64,000 nt of DNA from Antribacter gilvus (GTDB taxonomy: Bacteria > Actinomycetota > Actinomycetes > Actinomycetales > Cellulomonadaceae), in the NCBI RefSeq assembly GCF_003946865.1, contig NZ_QXTH01000007.1:247055-311054 (forward strand), read 5' to 3'. A model generated the notes under the pieces. That model searched no databases, was not told where the DNA came from, and worked only from the letters and a program-made list of their open reading frames with translations. Both the position numbers and the translations under genes were made by a program. Below are positions 1 through 9,800 of this stretch, piece after piece; within the stretch, counting starts at the first letter, position 1; each line of letters starts with the position of its first letter.

Positions 1-2
1 AC

Positions 3-665
3 ACCTTCTACTTCGCGGTGGTCGTGGTCCCGGTCCAGGCCGGGCTCGCACTCCTGCTGGCGGTCCTGGTGAACGCCAAGGTCCGGGGCACCCGGTTCTT
101 CCGCACCGTGTACTTCCTGCCGGTGGTCACCTCGATGGTCGTGGTCTCCCTGCTCTGGCGGTTCATGTACCAGCAGGACGGCCTGATCAACAAGGCGCTC
201 CAGTCCGTCACGTTCGACCGGTTCACCCCCGTCGACTGGCTCAACGACCCGGCGTGGGCAATGCCCGCGATCATGCTCATGTCGGTGTGGCAGGGCGTCG
301 GCTTCACGATGATCATCTGGCTCGCCGGCCTGCAGACCATCCCCGGGGAGCTCTACGAGGCAGCGGAGCTCGACGGCGCGGGGACCTGGCACCAGTTCCG
401 GTACATCACCTGGCCGGGGCTGCTGCAGACGCGGACCTTCATCCTCGTGACGATCACCATCGCCGCGTTCTCGCTCTTCACCCAGATCAACGTGATGACG
501 CAGGGCGGCCCCCTGGACAGCACCACGACCGTCGTCTATCAGGCCGTGCGCAGCGGCTACCAGCAGCTGCAGACCGGCTACGGCTCGGCGATCTCGCTGG
601 TCTTCTTCGTGCTGGTGCTGACCGTCTCGCTGGTCCAGCGCCACCTGACCCGAGAGCGGGGCTGA
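3..665 (+). CDS. Sugar ABC transporter permease, MalF/UgpA type (5' truncated)
   Basis: The reading frame is open from base 3, so the gene starts upstream of the window; about 220 C-terminal residues are present. Hydrophobic membrane segments alternate with short loops. The binding-protein-dependent permease EAA loop is visible (EAAELDGAGTWHQFRYITWP), the site that contacts the ATPase. This is the MalF-like half of a CUT1 importer for oligosaccharides. The stop is one base before the ATG of the second permease. The downstream GH32 enzymes and fructokinase suggest fructo-oligosaccharides as the substrate, which is inferred from context only. Neither the ATPase nor the solute-binding protein is in the window; the binding protein probably lies upstream. 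Confidence 0.93.
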   Translation, partial: TFYFAVVVVPVQAGLALLLAVLVNAKVRGTRFFRTVYFLPVVTSMVVVSLLWRFMYQQDGLINKALQSVTFDRFTPVDWLNDPAWAMPAIMLMSVWQGVGFTMIIWLAGLQTIPGELYEAAELDGAGTWHQFRYITWPGLLQTRTFILVTITIAAFSLFTQINVMTQGGPLDSTTTVVYQAVRSGYQQLQTGYGSAISLVFFVLVLTVSLVQRHLTRERG

Positions 666-666
666 C

Positions 667-1557
667 ATGTCCGTCACGTCCATCGCGACCCCGACCAAGC
701 GGTCCGTCGTCGTCACCGTCCTGCGATCGGTGCTGGTGGTGTTCTTCGCCTTCCCGATCGTCTTCATGCTGGTGTCGTCGCTCAAGCCCGACCTGCAGAT
801 CTTCGCCGACCTCGGCTCGTGGCGGGCCTTCCTGCCCGTCGGCGACGTCTCGTTCGCGAACTACACCGGGGTGTTCGACCGGGTGCCGTTCGCGCGGTTC
901 ATCCTGAACTCGGTGCTGATCTCCGGGGTGACGATCGCCCTGGGGATCCTCGTCAACAGCATGGCGGCGTTCGCGCTGGCCAGGCTGCGCTGGCGCGGGC
1001 GAGGGCTCGTCCTCGGGCTCGTCCTCGCCACCCTCATCGTCCCGTTCGAGACGCTGGCCCTGCCGCTGCTGTGGTGGGTCAACAAGCTGCCCTCGTTCGA
1101 GGCGGACGGGTTCTCCCTCGCCTTCAAGCAGGGATGGCTGGACACCTACCAGGTGCAGATCATCCCGTTCATCGCGAACGCCTTCTCGATGTACCTCTTC
1201 TACCAGTACTTCGCCTCGATCCCGCGGGAGCTGGACGAGGCGGCCCGGATGGACGGCGCGGGCTGGTTCGCGATCTACCGCACGGTGATCATGCCGCTCT
1301 CCGGGCCGGCGATCGCGACCGTCGCGATCCTGACCTTCCTTCCCGCGTGGAACTCCTACCTGTGGCCACTCATGGTGGTCCAGAGCGAGGAGCTGCGGCC
1401 GGTGATGATCGGCCTGCAGTACTTCTTCCAGCTGAACACCTCGTGGGGTCAGGTGATGGCCTACTCGTCCCTGATCACGATCCCCGTCGTGGCGCTCTTC
1501 CTGGCGTTCCAGCGCTCCTTCATCAACTCGATCGCATCCTCGGGGGTCAAGGGCTGA
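667..1557 (+). CDS. Sugar ABC transporter permease, MalG type
   Basis: A 296-residue integral membrane protein, the usual length for CUT1 MalG-like permeases, with about six hydrophobic segments. The EAA loop is near residues 193-212 (DEAARMDGAGWFAIYRTVIM). It pairs with the upstream permease to form the translocation channel. The start follows the previous stop by one base, and its own TGA shares one base with the ATG of the next gene, so the genes are co-translated. Substrate is inferred from neighbours to be short fructans or sucrose-type sugars. Confidence 0.94.
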   Translation: MSVTSIATPTKRSVVVTVLRSVLVVFFAFPIVFMLVSSLKPDLQIFADLGSWRAFLPVGDVSFANYTGVFDRVPFARFILNSVLISGVTIALGILVNSMAAFALARLRWRGRGLVLGLVLATLIVPFETLALPLLWWVNKLPSFEADGFSLAFKQGWLDTYQVQIIPFIANAFSMYLFYQYFASIPRELDEAARMDGAGWFAIYRTVIMPLSGPAIATVAILTFLPAWNSYLWPLMVVQSEELRPVMIGLQYFFQLNTSWGQVMAYSSLITIPVVALFLAFQRSFINSIASSGVKG

Positions 1558-2531
1558 TGCCTCACGTTCTTCCTGACACCTGGACCTGGGACATGTGGTT
1601 CGTCGACGACGGCCACGAGTACCACGTCTTCTACCTCAAGGCGTCGCGCGCTCTGGGCAACCCGGACCGCCGCCACTTCAACGTCACCGTCGGCCATGCC
1701 GTGTCCCCCGACCTGCGGGACTGGCGGGAGGTGCAGGACGCGCTGATCGCGTCCGACGCCCCTGCCTTCGACGACTACACCACCTGGACAGGCTCGGTCG
1801 TACGTGGCCCGGACGGTAGGTGGCACCTCTTCTACACCGGGACGAGCCGGGCCGAGAGCGGCCTGGTGCAGCGCGTGGGCGTCGCGACGTCCGACGACCT
1901 CTACACCTGGGAGAAGGTCTCCCCCCAGGCGCTCTGCGAGGCGGACGCGACCTGGTACGAGAAGTACGACGGCGTCGCATGGTTCGACGAGGCGTGGCGC
2001 GACCCTTGGGTCTTCGCCGACCCGGACGGCGCCGGCTGGCACATGCTCGTCACCGCGCGTGCCAACCACGGGAGCCCGGACGGGCGGGGCGTCGTCGGGC
2101 ACGCGACCTCGCCCGACCTGCGGGACTGGACCGTGGGCCCAGCCCTGTCCGAGCCCGGCGCCGGGTTCGGGCAGCTCGAGGTGCCCCAGGTCGCCTCGGT
2201 CGACGGGCGCGACGTCCTGATCTTCAGCTGCCTCCACGGCGAGCTGAGCGAGGAGCGCCGGGCGGCCGGGGAACGCGGGGGGGTCTGGGCAGTGCCCGTG
2301 GCCTCGCCGACCGGGCCGTTCGACGTGGAGAAGGCCACCCGCCTCACGGACGAGAGCCTGTACGCGGGTCGGCTGGTCCAGGACCGCGAAGGCTCCTGGT
2401 GGCTCTTCGCGTTCCACAACATCGACGAGACCGGAGCGTTCGTGGGCGCCCTGTCCGACCCCCTGCCCGTCGGGTGGGCACCGGACAGACGCCTTCACGT
2501 GACCGACGGGCGCTTCGACCACCTCGTCTGA
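1557..2531 (+). CDS. Intracellular GH32/GH43-like fructan glycosidase
   Basis: A 324-residue protein without a signal peptide. The ATG overlaps the permease stop (TGATG), which fixes the start. The pattern is a five-bladed beta-propeller glycosidase of the GH32/68/43 clan: an N-terminal acidic residue D12 in WTWDMW, an RDP motif with D149 (transition-state stabiliser position), and E208 in QLEVPQ (general-acid position). Short YHVFYL and WHLFYTG strands are typical of the blades. It probably hydrolyses short fructo-oligosaccharides or sucrose after import by the adjacent permeases. Family assignment within the clan is by motif reading only; an exact specificity cannot be given. Confidence 0.75.
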   Translation: MPHVLPDTWTWDMWFVDDGHEYHVFYLKASRALGNPDRRHFNVTVGHAVSPDLRDWREVQDALIASDAPAFDDYTTWTGSVVRGPDGRWHLFYTGTSRAESGLVQRVGVATSDDLYTWEKVSPQALCEADATWYEKYDGVAWFDEAWRDPWVFADPDGAGWHMLVTARANHGSPDGRGVVGHATSPDLRDWTVGPALSEPGAGFGQLEVPQVASVDGRDVLIFSCLHGELSEERRAAGERGGVWAVPVASPTGPFDVEKATRLTDESLYAGRLVQDREGSWWLFAFHNIDETGAFVGALSDPLPVGWAPDRRLHVTDGRFDHLV

Positions 2532-2535
2532 CACG

Positions 2536-2567
2536 CCGGCGGGCGGCCATGCCGGGCCGCCCGCCGG
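2536..2567 (+). promoter_or_regulatory. Intercistronic hairpin, copy 1 of a duplicated leader
   Basis: Perfect 13-bp G+C inverted repeat (2536-2548 with 2555-2567) around the loop ATGCCG, directly after the stop of the upstream glycosidase gene. It is followed by CACCTCTCATGACAGACA and the GAAGGAG ribosome site. The same arrangement recurs at 6817-6886. There is no T-run, so an mRNA processing/stability or attenuator element is more likely than a plain terminator; that role is inference. Confidence 0.7.
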
Positions 2568-2609
2568 TCTACCTGCACCTCTCATGACAGACATCGAAGG
2601 AGATGCTCG

Positions 2610-4334
2610 ATGAGATCGACTTTCGCGCGCCCGCATCGCGGGCGCCTGCTGCCCGCAGCGCTGCTGGCGGTAACCCTCGCCCTGACCGGAGCATTCGTCG
2701 CGGCGCAGCCGGTGGAGGCCGCCGCCCCCTTAGCGATCGAGAACCCCAGCTTCGAGACGGGCAACCTGAACGGGTGGACCGTGCTCGAGGGGCAGGCGTT
2801 CACGAACGCCACGGTCAGCAACGCCACCGGGTGGGGCTGGGGCTGCTGCTTCAACCCCGAGGGGTCCTACCACCTTTGGGGAGCGGCCGCCCCGGGCGGT
2901 GACACCCCGACCGGCCGGATGCGCTCCTCCACCTTCACCCTGGAGGGGACCGGCGAGATCAGCTTCCTCCTGGGCGGGGGCAACGACCGCCAGAACCTGT
3001 ACGTCGCGCTGCGCCGCGCGTCCGACCACACCGAGCTGATGCGGGCCACGAACACCGCCTTCGCCGACTCGGAGAAGCTCACCCGCGTGGTGTGGAACGC
3101 CTCGGCCTTCCTGGGGCAGGAGCTCTACCTCGAGGTGGTCGACCGCGCCACGGGCGGCTGGGGCCACGTCAACCTCGACGACGTGCGCACGTTCACCGAG
3201 CGCCCGATCGCGCAGATCGTCAACCCCGGCTTCGAGACCGGTGACCTGACCGGCTGGACGGCCACCGGGCGGGCCTTCACCCCCGCGCACGTCACGAACC
3301 GGACCGAGTGGGGATGGGGCGGCCCGTTCGGGCACGACGGCGTCTACCACCTCTGGGGCGCCAACAACGGCACCGACAACGAGACCGGCACCCTCCGGTC
3401 GTCGACCTTCACCCTCGGTGGGACCGGGGTCATCGAGTTCCTGATCGGTGGCGGCAACAACCTCGAGGACCTGTACGTCGCACTGCACCGCGCGTCCGAC
3501 GGCACGGAGCTGATGCGCGCCACGAACACCGCCTTCGCCGACTCGGAGAAGTACAGCCGGGTGCGGTGGAACGCCGCGGACCACCTGGGCGAGGAGCTCT
3601 ACCTCCGCGTCGTGGACGACGCCACGGGCGGCTGGGGGCACATCAACGTCGACGCGTTCCAGGTGCCGAGCGGGGCCGTCGAGCCGAGCCCCAGCCCGAG
3701 CCCGAGCACCAGCCCCAGCCCGGGCACGAGCCCCACTCCCACCCCGAGCCCGAGCCCCACGCCGACCCCGGAGCCCCAGCCCGAGTTCGACAACGCCGGC
3801 TTCGAGACCGGCACGCTCCAGGGCTGGGCCGCCGACGGTGAGGCGCTCTCCGAGGCGACGGTCAGCTCGGCGACGAACACGCCCGTCGGCGAGCCGTTCG
3901 GCGCGCACGGGACGTACCACCTCTGGGGCGGTGCCCTGGGCGAGTGCCTGACCGGAACGCTGACCTCGCCCCAGTTCGTCGTCGGCGACCACGGCGAGGT
4001 GCGGCTGCTGCTCGGCGGCACCGCGGACCCCCGCGTCTACGTCGCGGTGCTCTCTGCCGCGGACAACCAGGAGCTCGCCCGGGTCGGCGTCGGCGCCACG
4101 CGCGAGACGTACCAGGAGGCCGTCCTGAACCTCGCGGGCCACGCCGGGCAGACGGTCCGCCTCCGGCTCGTCGACAGCTCGCCGACCGGGCACCTCAACG
4201 TGGACCACGTCCGGACCCTGGCCGACGGCGCGACCGCGCCGGGCACCGCCGCCGCAGCCCCCGCCCTCGTCATCGAGAACGCGGCGTGGTTCCCGGCGGC
4301 GACGTCCGCCGACGCGGCGAGCGGCTCCTGCTGA
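2610..4334 (+). CDS. Secreted three-module carbohydrate-binding-like protein, no catalytic domain
   Basis: 574 residues. Residues 1-36 are a Sec signal peptide (basic N-terminus, hydrophobic core, cleavage near VEAAAP). Three repeats of about 150 residues follow, each opening with a NPSFETGxLxGWT-type motif and containing a YHLWG strand and a closing GHxNxDxVRT strand: about 44-200, 205-353 and 392-540. Modules 2 and 3 are joined by a Pro/Ser/Thr linker (about 355-390). The modules match those flanking the GH32 domain of the large enzyme at 6886. The protein stops shortly after module 3 with no LamG or GH32 part. It could be an extracellular fructan-binding protein; the module family (CBM66-like or other beta-sandwich) needs a profile search. 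RBS GAAGGAG sits ahead of the ATG. Confidence 0.8.
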   Translation: MRSTFARPHRGRLLPAALLAVTLALTGAFVAAQPVEAAAPLAIENPSFETGNLNGWTVLEGQAFTNATVSNATGWGWGCCFNPEGSYHLWGAAAPGGDTPTGRMRSSTFTLEGTGEISFLLGGGNDRQNLYVALRRASDHTELMRATNTAFADSEKLTRVVWNASAFLGQELYLEVVDRATGGWGHVNLDDVRTFTERPIAQIVNPGFETGDLTGWTATGRAFTPAHVTNRTEWGWGGPFGHDGVYHLWGANNGTDNETGTLRSSTFTLGGTGVIEFLIGGGNNLEDLYVALHRASDGTELMRATNTAFADSEKYSRVRWNAADHLGEELYLRVVDDATGGWGHINVDAFQVPSGAVEPSPSPSPSTSPSPGTSPTPTPSPSPTPTPEPQPEFDNAGFETGTLQGWAADGEALSEATVSSATNTPVGEPFGAHGTYHLWGGALGECLTGTLTSPQFVVGDHGEVRLLLGGTADPRVYVAVLSAADNQELARVGVGATRETYQEAVLNLAGHAGQTVRLRLVDSSPTGHLNVDHVRTLADGATAPGTAAAAPALVIENAAWFPAATSADAASGSC

Positions 4335-4393
4335 CGGTCTGACGGCGGCCCCCGCCGCCACCTCGCACCTCATCGACACGAAAGGTCGTTCCA

Positions 4394-6802
4394 ATGACGG
4401 AACACCGAGACACCCCGACGATCCCCCGCCTGCCCCGGCTCGACCGGCGCGTCTTCCTCCAGGGCGCCGCGGTCTCCGCGGCGGTCATCACCACGGGCGC
4501 GCTCTTCCGCCCCGCGGCGAGCGCCACCGGCGACCCGGTGCTGCGCCTGTCGTACGACCAGCCGAACGGCTCGGCCGCCATCCTCGAAGAGGTCAGCAGG
4601 ACCAATTTCACCGTCCGCACCGTGAACAACCCGGCCGAGCGAGTGCCCGGCGTGCGCGGCAGCGCGTTCCGCACGGACGGCTTCTCGACGTGGGCGACGG
4701 GGCAGTTCACCACGCCGCTCACGTCACAGATGACGGTCCAGACCTGGGTCGCGCTGGAGAGCTACCCGTCAGACGCCGAGCAGCCGTACACGAGCCTGAC
4801 GCCGTCGTCGATCATGCACCAGCGCACCGACGACTCCGGGTTCGACCTCGCGATCAACACGTTCGGCGAGTGGTGGTTCACCGCGCACGTGGGCGGGCAG
4901 TGGCACACGGTCAAGGCGCCGTGGCTGTTCCCGCTGTACGAGTGGGTCCAGGTGTCCGCGGTGGTCGACGGCGCGGCCGGCGAGCTGCGGCTGCACCTGG
5001 ACGACGCCCGGGGGCCGAAGGTCGCCCGGGTCGCGGTCCCGGCCGGGGCACGGTTCCGGCAGGCAGCCGGCGCACCGCTGGTGATCGGCAAGGGGCGCCA
5101 GGACCTCACGACGGGCGTCTTCCTCGTCAACGCGCTGAACGCGGCGTACGACGACACGCGGATCTACGACGTGGCGCGCGGCGCGAACCTCCTCACGTCC
5201 GAGTATGCCGCCGGGATCGCCGGGGCCAGCCCGGCGCACGACGTCGCCCTCCAGGTGACGGACCTGCGGTTCGCGGACGACATCCTCCGGCCGCGGTACC
5301 ACGCGATGCCGCCGGCCAACTGGACCAACGAGCCGCACGGTCTGGTGCTGCACGACTGCAAGTACCACATGTTCTACCAGCGCACGCCGAACGGCCCCTT
5401 CAAGTGGCAGATGCACTGGGGCCACCTGACCAGCACGGACCTGGTGCACTGGACGAACCTCCCCGACGCGCTCTACCCGGAGCCGAACGACCGGGAGGCG
5501 CGGATGGGGGCGGTCGCCGGGGGCGGCCTGACGGGGCAGGGCTCCAAGGGGATCTGGTCGGGCGACGTGGTGTCGGTGGACGGCACCGCGCACGCGTTCT
5601 TCACGACGGTGAACTTCGGCGGCCCCTACGACCCGGGCATCACGCGCGCGTCCAGCTCGGACGCGGACCTGGTGACCTGGACCAAGGCACGTACCGGGGT
5701 CATCGACAAGAACGCGCCCGCGCACGTCGCCGACTTCCGCGACCCGTACCTCTGGCAGGAGGGCAGCACCTGGCACATGATCATCGGCGCGGCCACGGGC
5801 GGGGGCGGCGCGCTCGAGCACTACACCACGCAGGACATCCAGGGGCAGTGGACGCGGGCGAGCAGCCCGTTCTGCACCATCCCGTTCACGTCGATGGACA
5901 TCGGCTCGGCCATCTGGGAGATGCCGGTCTTCGAGAAGATCGGCGTCCACCAGGGCCAGGACAAGTACGTCCTGGTCGTGAGCCCGATCGGCCGGTCGGT
6001 GTCCAAGCTGGCCCCGCCGTACACGCGCTCCGTCTACTGGACGGGCACGTGGAACGGCAGCCAGTTCGCCCCGGACTACGCGCAGCCGAAGATGCTCGAC
6101 CTGATCCACGGGCACCTCTCCCCCACGGTCGCCCGCGGCCCGGACGGCACCCCCGTGGCCATCGGCATCGTCGACGAGCGGTCCAGCTCCCAGATGCAGC
6201 TCGACCTGGGCTGGGCGCACACGTTCAGCGCGCCGCGCGAGTGGTTCCTGCTCGCCGACGGCCGGACGCTGGGGCAGCGGCCCCTGGCGCAGCTCACGAC
6301 GCTGCGAGCCGGAACGCCGCAGACCGAGTCCGGGGTCGCCGTGACCGGCGAGCACCGGCTCGCGGCGGCCGGCAACCAGGTGGAGATCGTCGCCCAGGTG
6401 GACCCGGCCGCCACCGGCACGCGGTACGGCCTGTGCCTCGGCGTCTCGCCCGACGGCGGCGAGATCACCCGCCTCTACTACGAGGGCGGCCACATCGTCA
6501 TCGACAAGTCCCGCTCCAGCCGCAACTTCGACAACGAGGAGGCCGTGCTGCTGCGCGGCGCCTACGACGAGGCCGCGTTCGGGAAGCCGCGGAAGTTCCA
6601 CGTCTTCGTGGACCACTCGGTGATCGACGTGTTCATCAACGACGCGGCGGCGTTCTCGAACCGGATCTACCCCACGACCCGGGGCGCCGACGGCCGGTCC
6701 GCGAGCACGGGCCTGCGCCTGTACTCCGAGGGCGGCACGACCCGCTTCACCCAGGTGGACGTCTGGCAGCTCCAGGCCGCCGGCCCGTCCACGCCGTCCT
6801 GA
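4394..6802 (+). CDS. Tat-exported GH32 fructan hydrolase with N-terminal LamG-like domain
   Basis: 802 residues. A twin-arginine signal (DRRVFLQGAA, near residues 17-26) and hydrophobic stretch suggest Tat export. Residues about 45-265 form a concanavalin/LamG-like domain; about 295-600 the GH32 propeller; about 620-800 the GH32 C-terminal beta-sandwich (FHVFVDHSVIDVFIND). Transition-state residue D450 (FRDP) and general acid E509 (WEMP) are in place. At the nucleophile position the usual NDPNG is NEPHG, with E313 instead of Asp. The expected substrate is levan, inulin or a related fructan. It lies between two genes sharing CBM-like modules, which it lacks itself. Leader CACCTCATCGACACGAAAGG resembles those of the other two secreted genes. 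Confidence 0.85.
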   Translation: MTEHRDTPTIPRLPRLDRRVFLQGAAVSAAVITTGALFRPAASATGDPVLRLSYDQPNGSAAILEEVSRTNFTVRTVNNPAERVPGVRGSAFRTDGFSTWATGQFTTPLTSQMTVQTWVALESYPSDAEQPYTSLTPSSIMHQRTDDSGFDLAINTFGEWWFTAHVGGQWHTVKAPWLFPLYEWVQVSAVVDGAAGELRLHLDDARGPKVARVAVPAGARFRQAAGAPLVIGKGRQDLTTGVFLVNALNAAYDDTRIYDVARGANLLTSEYAAGIAGASPAHDVALQVTDLRFADDILRPRYHAMPPANWTNEPHGLVLHDCKYHMFYQRTPNGPFKWQMHWGHLTSTDLVHWTNLPDALYPEPNDREARMGAVAGGGLTGQGSKGIWSGDVVSVDGTAHAFFTTVNFGGPYDPGITRASSSDADLVTWTKARTGVIDKNAPAHVADFRDPYLWQEGSTWHMIIGAATGGGGALEHYTTQDIQGQWTRASSPFCTIPFTSMDIGSAIWEMPVFEKIGVHQGQDKYVLVVSPIGRSVSKLAPPYTRSVYWTGTWNGSQFAPDYAQPKMLDLIHGHLSPTVARGPDGTPVAIGIVDERSSSQMQLDLGWAHTFSAPREWFLLADGRTLGQRPLAQLTTLRAGTPQTESGVAVTGEHRLAAAGNQVEIVAQVDPAATGTRYGLCLGVSPDGGEITRLYYEGGHIVIDKSRSSRNFDNEEAVLLRGAYDEAAFGKPRKFHVFVDHSVIDVFINDAAAFSNRIYPTTRGADGRSASTGLRLYSEGGTTRFTQVDVWQLQAAGPSTPS

Positions 6803-6816
6803 CCTCGCGAGATATA

Positions 6817-6848
6817 CCGGCGGCCGGCCATGCCGGGCCGGCCGCCGG
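6817..6848 (+). promoter_or_regulatory. Intercistronic hairpin, copy 2 of a duplicated leader
   Basis: Perfect 13-bp arms (6817-6829 with 6836-6848) and the same loop ATGCCG as copy 1 at 2536. The eighth arm position is C here and G in copy 1, with the partner changed from C to G, a compensatory change that keeps pairing. CACCTCATGACAGACACTGAAGGAG follows before the start codon at 6886. Confidence 0.7.
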
Positions 6849-6885
6849 CCCTGCACACCTCATGACAGACACTGAAGGAGATGCA

Positions 6886-9800
6886 ATGAGAATGTTAACG
6901 TCCGCACCGCCACGCCGGGGGCGACTGATCCCCGCGGCGCTCATGGCGGCGGTGCTCGCCCTGACCGGGGCTCTGGCCGCGGCTCAGGCCGCGGAGACCA
7001 CCGCTCCGCCCACCGTCGAGAACCCGAGCTTCGAGACCGGGGACCTGACCGGGTGGACCGCCGTCGAGGGCCAGGCGTTCACCGACGCCGCTGTCTCCGA
7101 CGCCCAGGACTGGGGCTGGGGCTGCTGCTTCAACCCGGACGGCACCTACCACCTCTGGGGAGCCGCCGCCGGTGGGGACGCCCCGACCGGACGCCTGCGG
7201 TCCTCGACCTTCACCCTCGGTGGCATCGGCGAGATCAGCTTTCTCCTCGGCGGGGGCAACGACCTCGAGAACGTGTACGTCGCGCTGCACCGGGCCTCCG
7301 ACGGCGCCGAGCTGCTGCGCGCCACCAACACGTCCTTCGCCGACTCCGAGAAGCTCGACCGGGTCGTGTGGGACGCGGCGGCGTACCTCGGTGAGGAGCT
7401 CTACCTCGAGGCGGTCGACAAGGCCTCGGGCGGCTGGGGCCACCTCAACCTCGACGACGTGCGCACCTACACCGAGCAGTCGATCACCGAGGTGGTCAAC
7501 GGCGGGTTCGAGACCGGCGACCTGACCGGCTGGACCGCCACCGGGGACGCGTTCTCCGCGGCCCAGGTCACCGACGCCACGGACTGGGGGTGGGGCGGCC
7601 CGTTCGGGCAGGACGGTCAGTTCCACCTCTGGGGCGCCAAGGACGTCCCCGACGCGGCGACGGGAACCCTCACGTCGTCCACGTTCACCCTCGCCGGCAC
7701 GGGCGCGATCGAGTTCCTGATCGGCGGCGGCAACGACCGCGACAACCTGTACGTGGCGCTGCACCGGGCCTCGGACGACGCCGAGCTCCTCCGGGCCACG
7801 AACACGGCCTTCGCCGACTCGGAGAAGTACAGCCGGGTGCGGTGGGACGCGACGAACCACCTGGGCGAGGAGCTCTACTTCCGGATCGTCGACAACGCGA
7901 CCGGCGGCTGGGGACACCTCAACGTGGACGCCTTCGACACCACCGTCGACGTGCTCGGCCACGAGTTCGACAACGCCGGCTTCGAGGCCGGGAACCTGAG
8001 CGGTTGGACCGTGCAGGGCGAGGCGTTCACGCAGGCGAACGTCAGCTCCGCGACGACCACGCCTGGCGGCGAGCCCTTCGGCGCGCAGGGCACGTACCAC
8101 CTCTGGGGCGCGGCGCAGGGCGACGAGAGCCTGACCGGCAGCGCGACCTCGCCCCGGTTCGTCGTCGGCGGGCGCGGCGAGGTGCGGTTCCTGCTGGGCG
8201 GGACGAACGACCCCGGCGTCTACGTCGCGGCGCACTCGGCCGCAGACAACCGGGAGCTCGCCCGCGTCGGGGTCGACGCGACGCGCGAGGCGTACCAGGA
8301 GGCCGTGCTCGGCCTGGACGCCCACCGCGGGGAGGTGGTCTACCTGCGCCTCGTGGACGAGTCGCCGACCGGGCACCTCAACGTGGACCACGTGCGGACC
8401 CTGGTCAACGACCCGATGTACTGGTCGTTCGACGAGACGACGGGCCGCACGGCCCAGGACAGCGGCTCGGGCGTCGCCGACGACGTCGCCTACGTCTTCA
8501 ACGACGCCGCGGACAAGCCCGACTCGGACCCGCTGTGGAGCGAGGGCGTCCAGGCCGGGTCGCTGCTGTTCGACGGGTACTCCACCTACCTTCAGCGGGA
8601 CGGGTCCTCCGCCCTCACACCCAGCAGCACCCTGAGCATCGAGGCCTGGGTGGCGCCGCGCTCGTACGAGTGGGGTGACCTCGGCCAGGCCTCGGCGATC
8701 GTCAACCAGCACGACGCCGGAGCCCGCACCGGCTACCTGCTGGGCATGTACCGCCACGGGGCGTGGGGGCTGGAGCTCGGCGACGGGATCGCGTGGCACA
8801 CGCTGCGAGCGCCCCAGGACGCCGTCCTGCCCACGTACGAGTGGAGCCATGTCGCCGCCACGTACGACGGCGCCACGGGCATGATGCGCCTGTACCTCAA
8901 CGGCGAGGAGGTGGCGACCAAGGACGTCGGCGCCGGCACCCGCATCCTCGCCGCGGCGAACCAGCCGCTCATGGTCGGCCGCCACAACCAGGCGGCGGTC
9001 ATCAACGGCACGTTCCACGCGAACTCGTGGAACGGCGCCATCGACGAGCTCACGGTGACCGACGAGCTCTTCGGCGCGGAGCGGATCGCCGAGGCAGCCG
9101 CGCAGGGCGGGGAGGCGTCGACCGCCGGTCTGCGGCCCGACCGGGCCCGCTTCGACGGCGACCGCTACCGGCCGCAGTACCACTTCCTGCCGCCGGAGCA
9201 CTGGATGAACGAGCCGCACGCGCCGATCTGGTTCGACGGCAAGTACCACATCTTCTACCAGCACAACCCGCAGGGTCCGTACTGGCACCAGATCCACTGG
9301 GGTCACGCGGTGAGCACCGACCTGGTGCACTGGGAGGACCTGCCGGTCGCGATCGCGCCGTCCGAGCCGGTCACCCCGGACGGGGTGTGGTCCGGCAGCG
9401 CCACCTACGACGCCGACGGCAACCCCGTCCTGTTCTACACCGCGGGGAACGACGCCGCGGTGCCCAACCAGGCGACCGGCCTGGCGTGGCCGGTGCCCGG
9501 AGCGCCGGAGAGCCCGCTCGCCGAGTGGAGGCTGGAGCCGGAGCCCGTCACGGTGCAGGAGCCCGACCTGGACTCGCCGGTCGGCACGCCCTGGTTCGGC
9601 CAGTTCCGCGACCCGTTCGTCTGGAAGGAGACTGCGGAGGACGGCAAGCCGATCTGGTACCAGCTTGTCGGCTCCGGCATCGTCGACGGCGACCGCAAGG
9701 TCGGCGGTACGGCCCTCGTCTACACCTCGCGGGACCTGGTGAGCTGGGAGTACCAGAACCCCTTGTTCATCGGCGACGCGGCGACCTACCCGAAGACCGG

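Noticed and set aside
3670..3785. Low-complexity AGCCCCAGC-type repeats
   Set aside because: They encode the Pro/Ser/Thr linker of a secreted protein, a normal feature.
2610..4334. The three-module protein as a pseudogene of a levanase
   Set aside because: It has an RBS, signal peptide, intact frame and a defined end. No GH32 remnant is seen in the 60 bp before the next gene.
4690..6861. A + strand open frame running in phase with the large levanase-like gene back through the previous GH32 gene
   Set aside because: The Tat-exported enzyme occupies this stretch in another frame; the shared frame is only an upstream extension of the true start at 6886.
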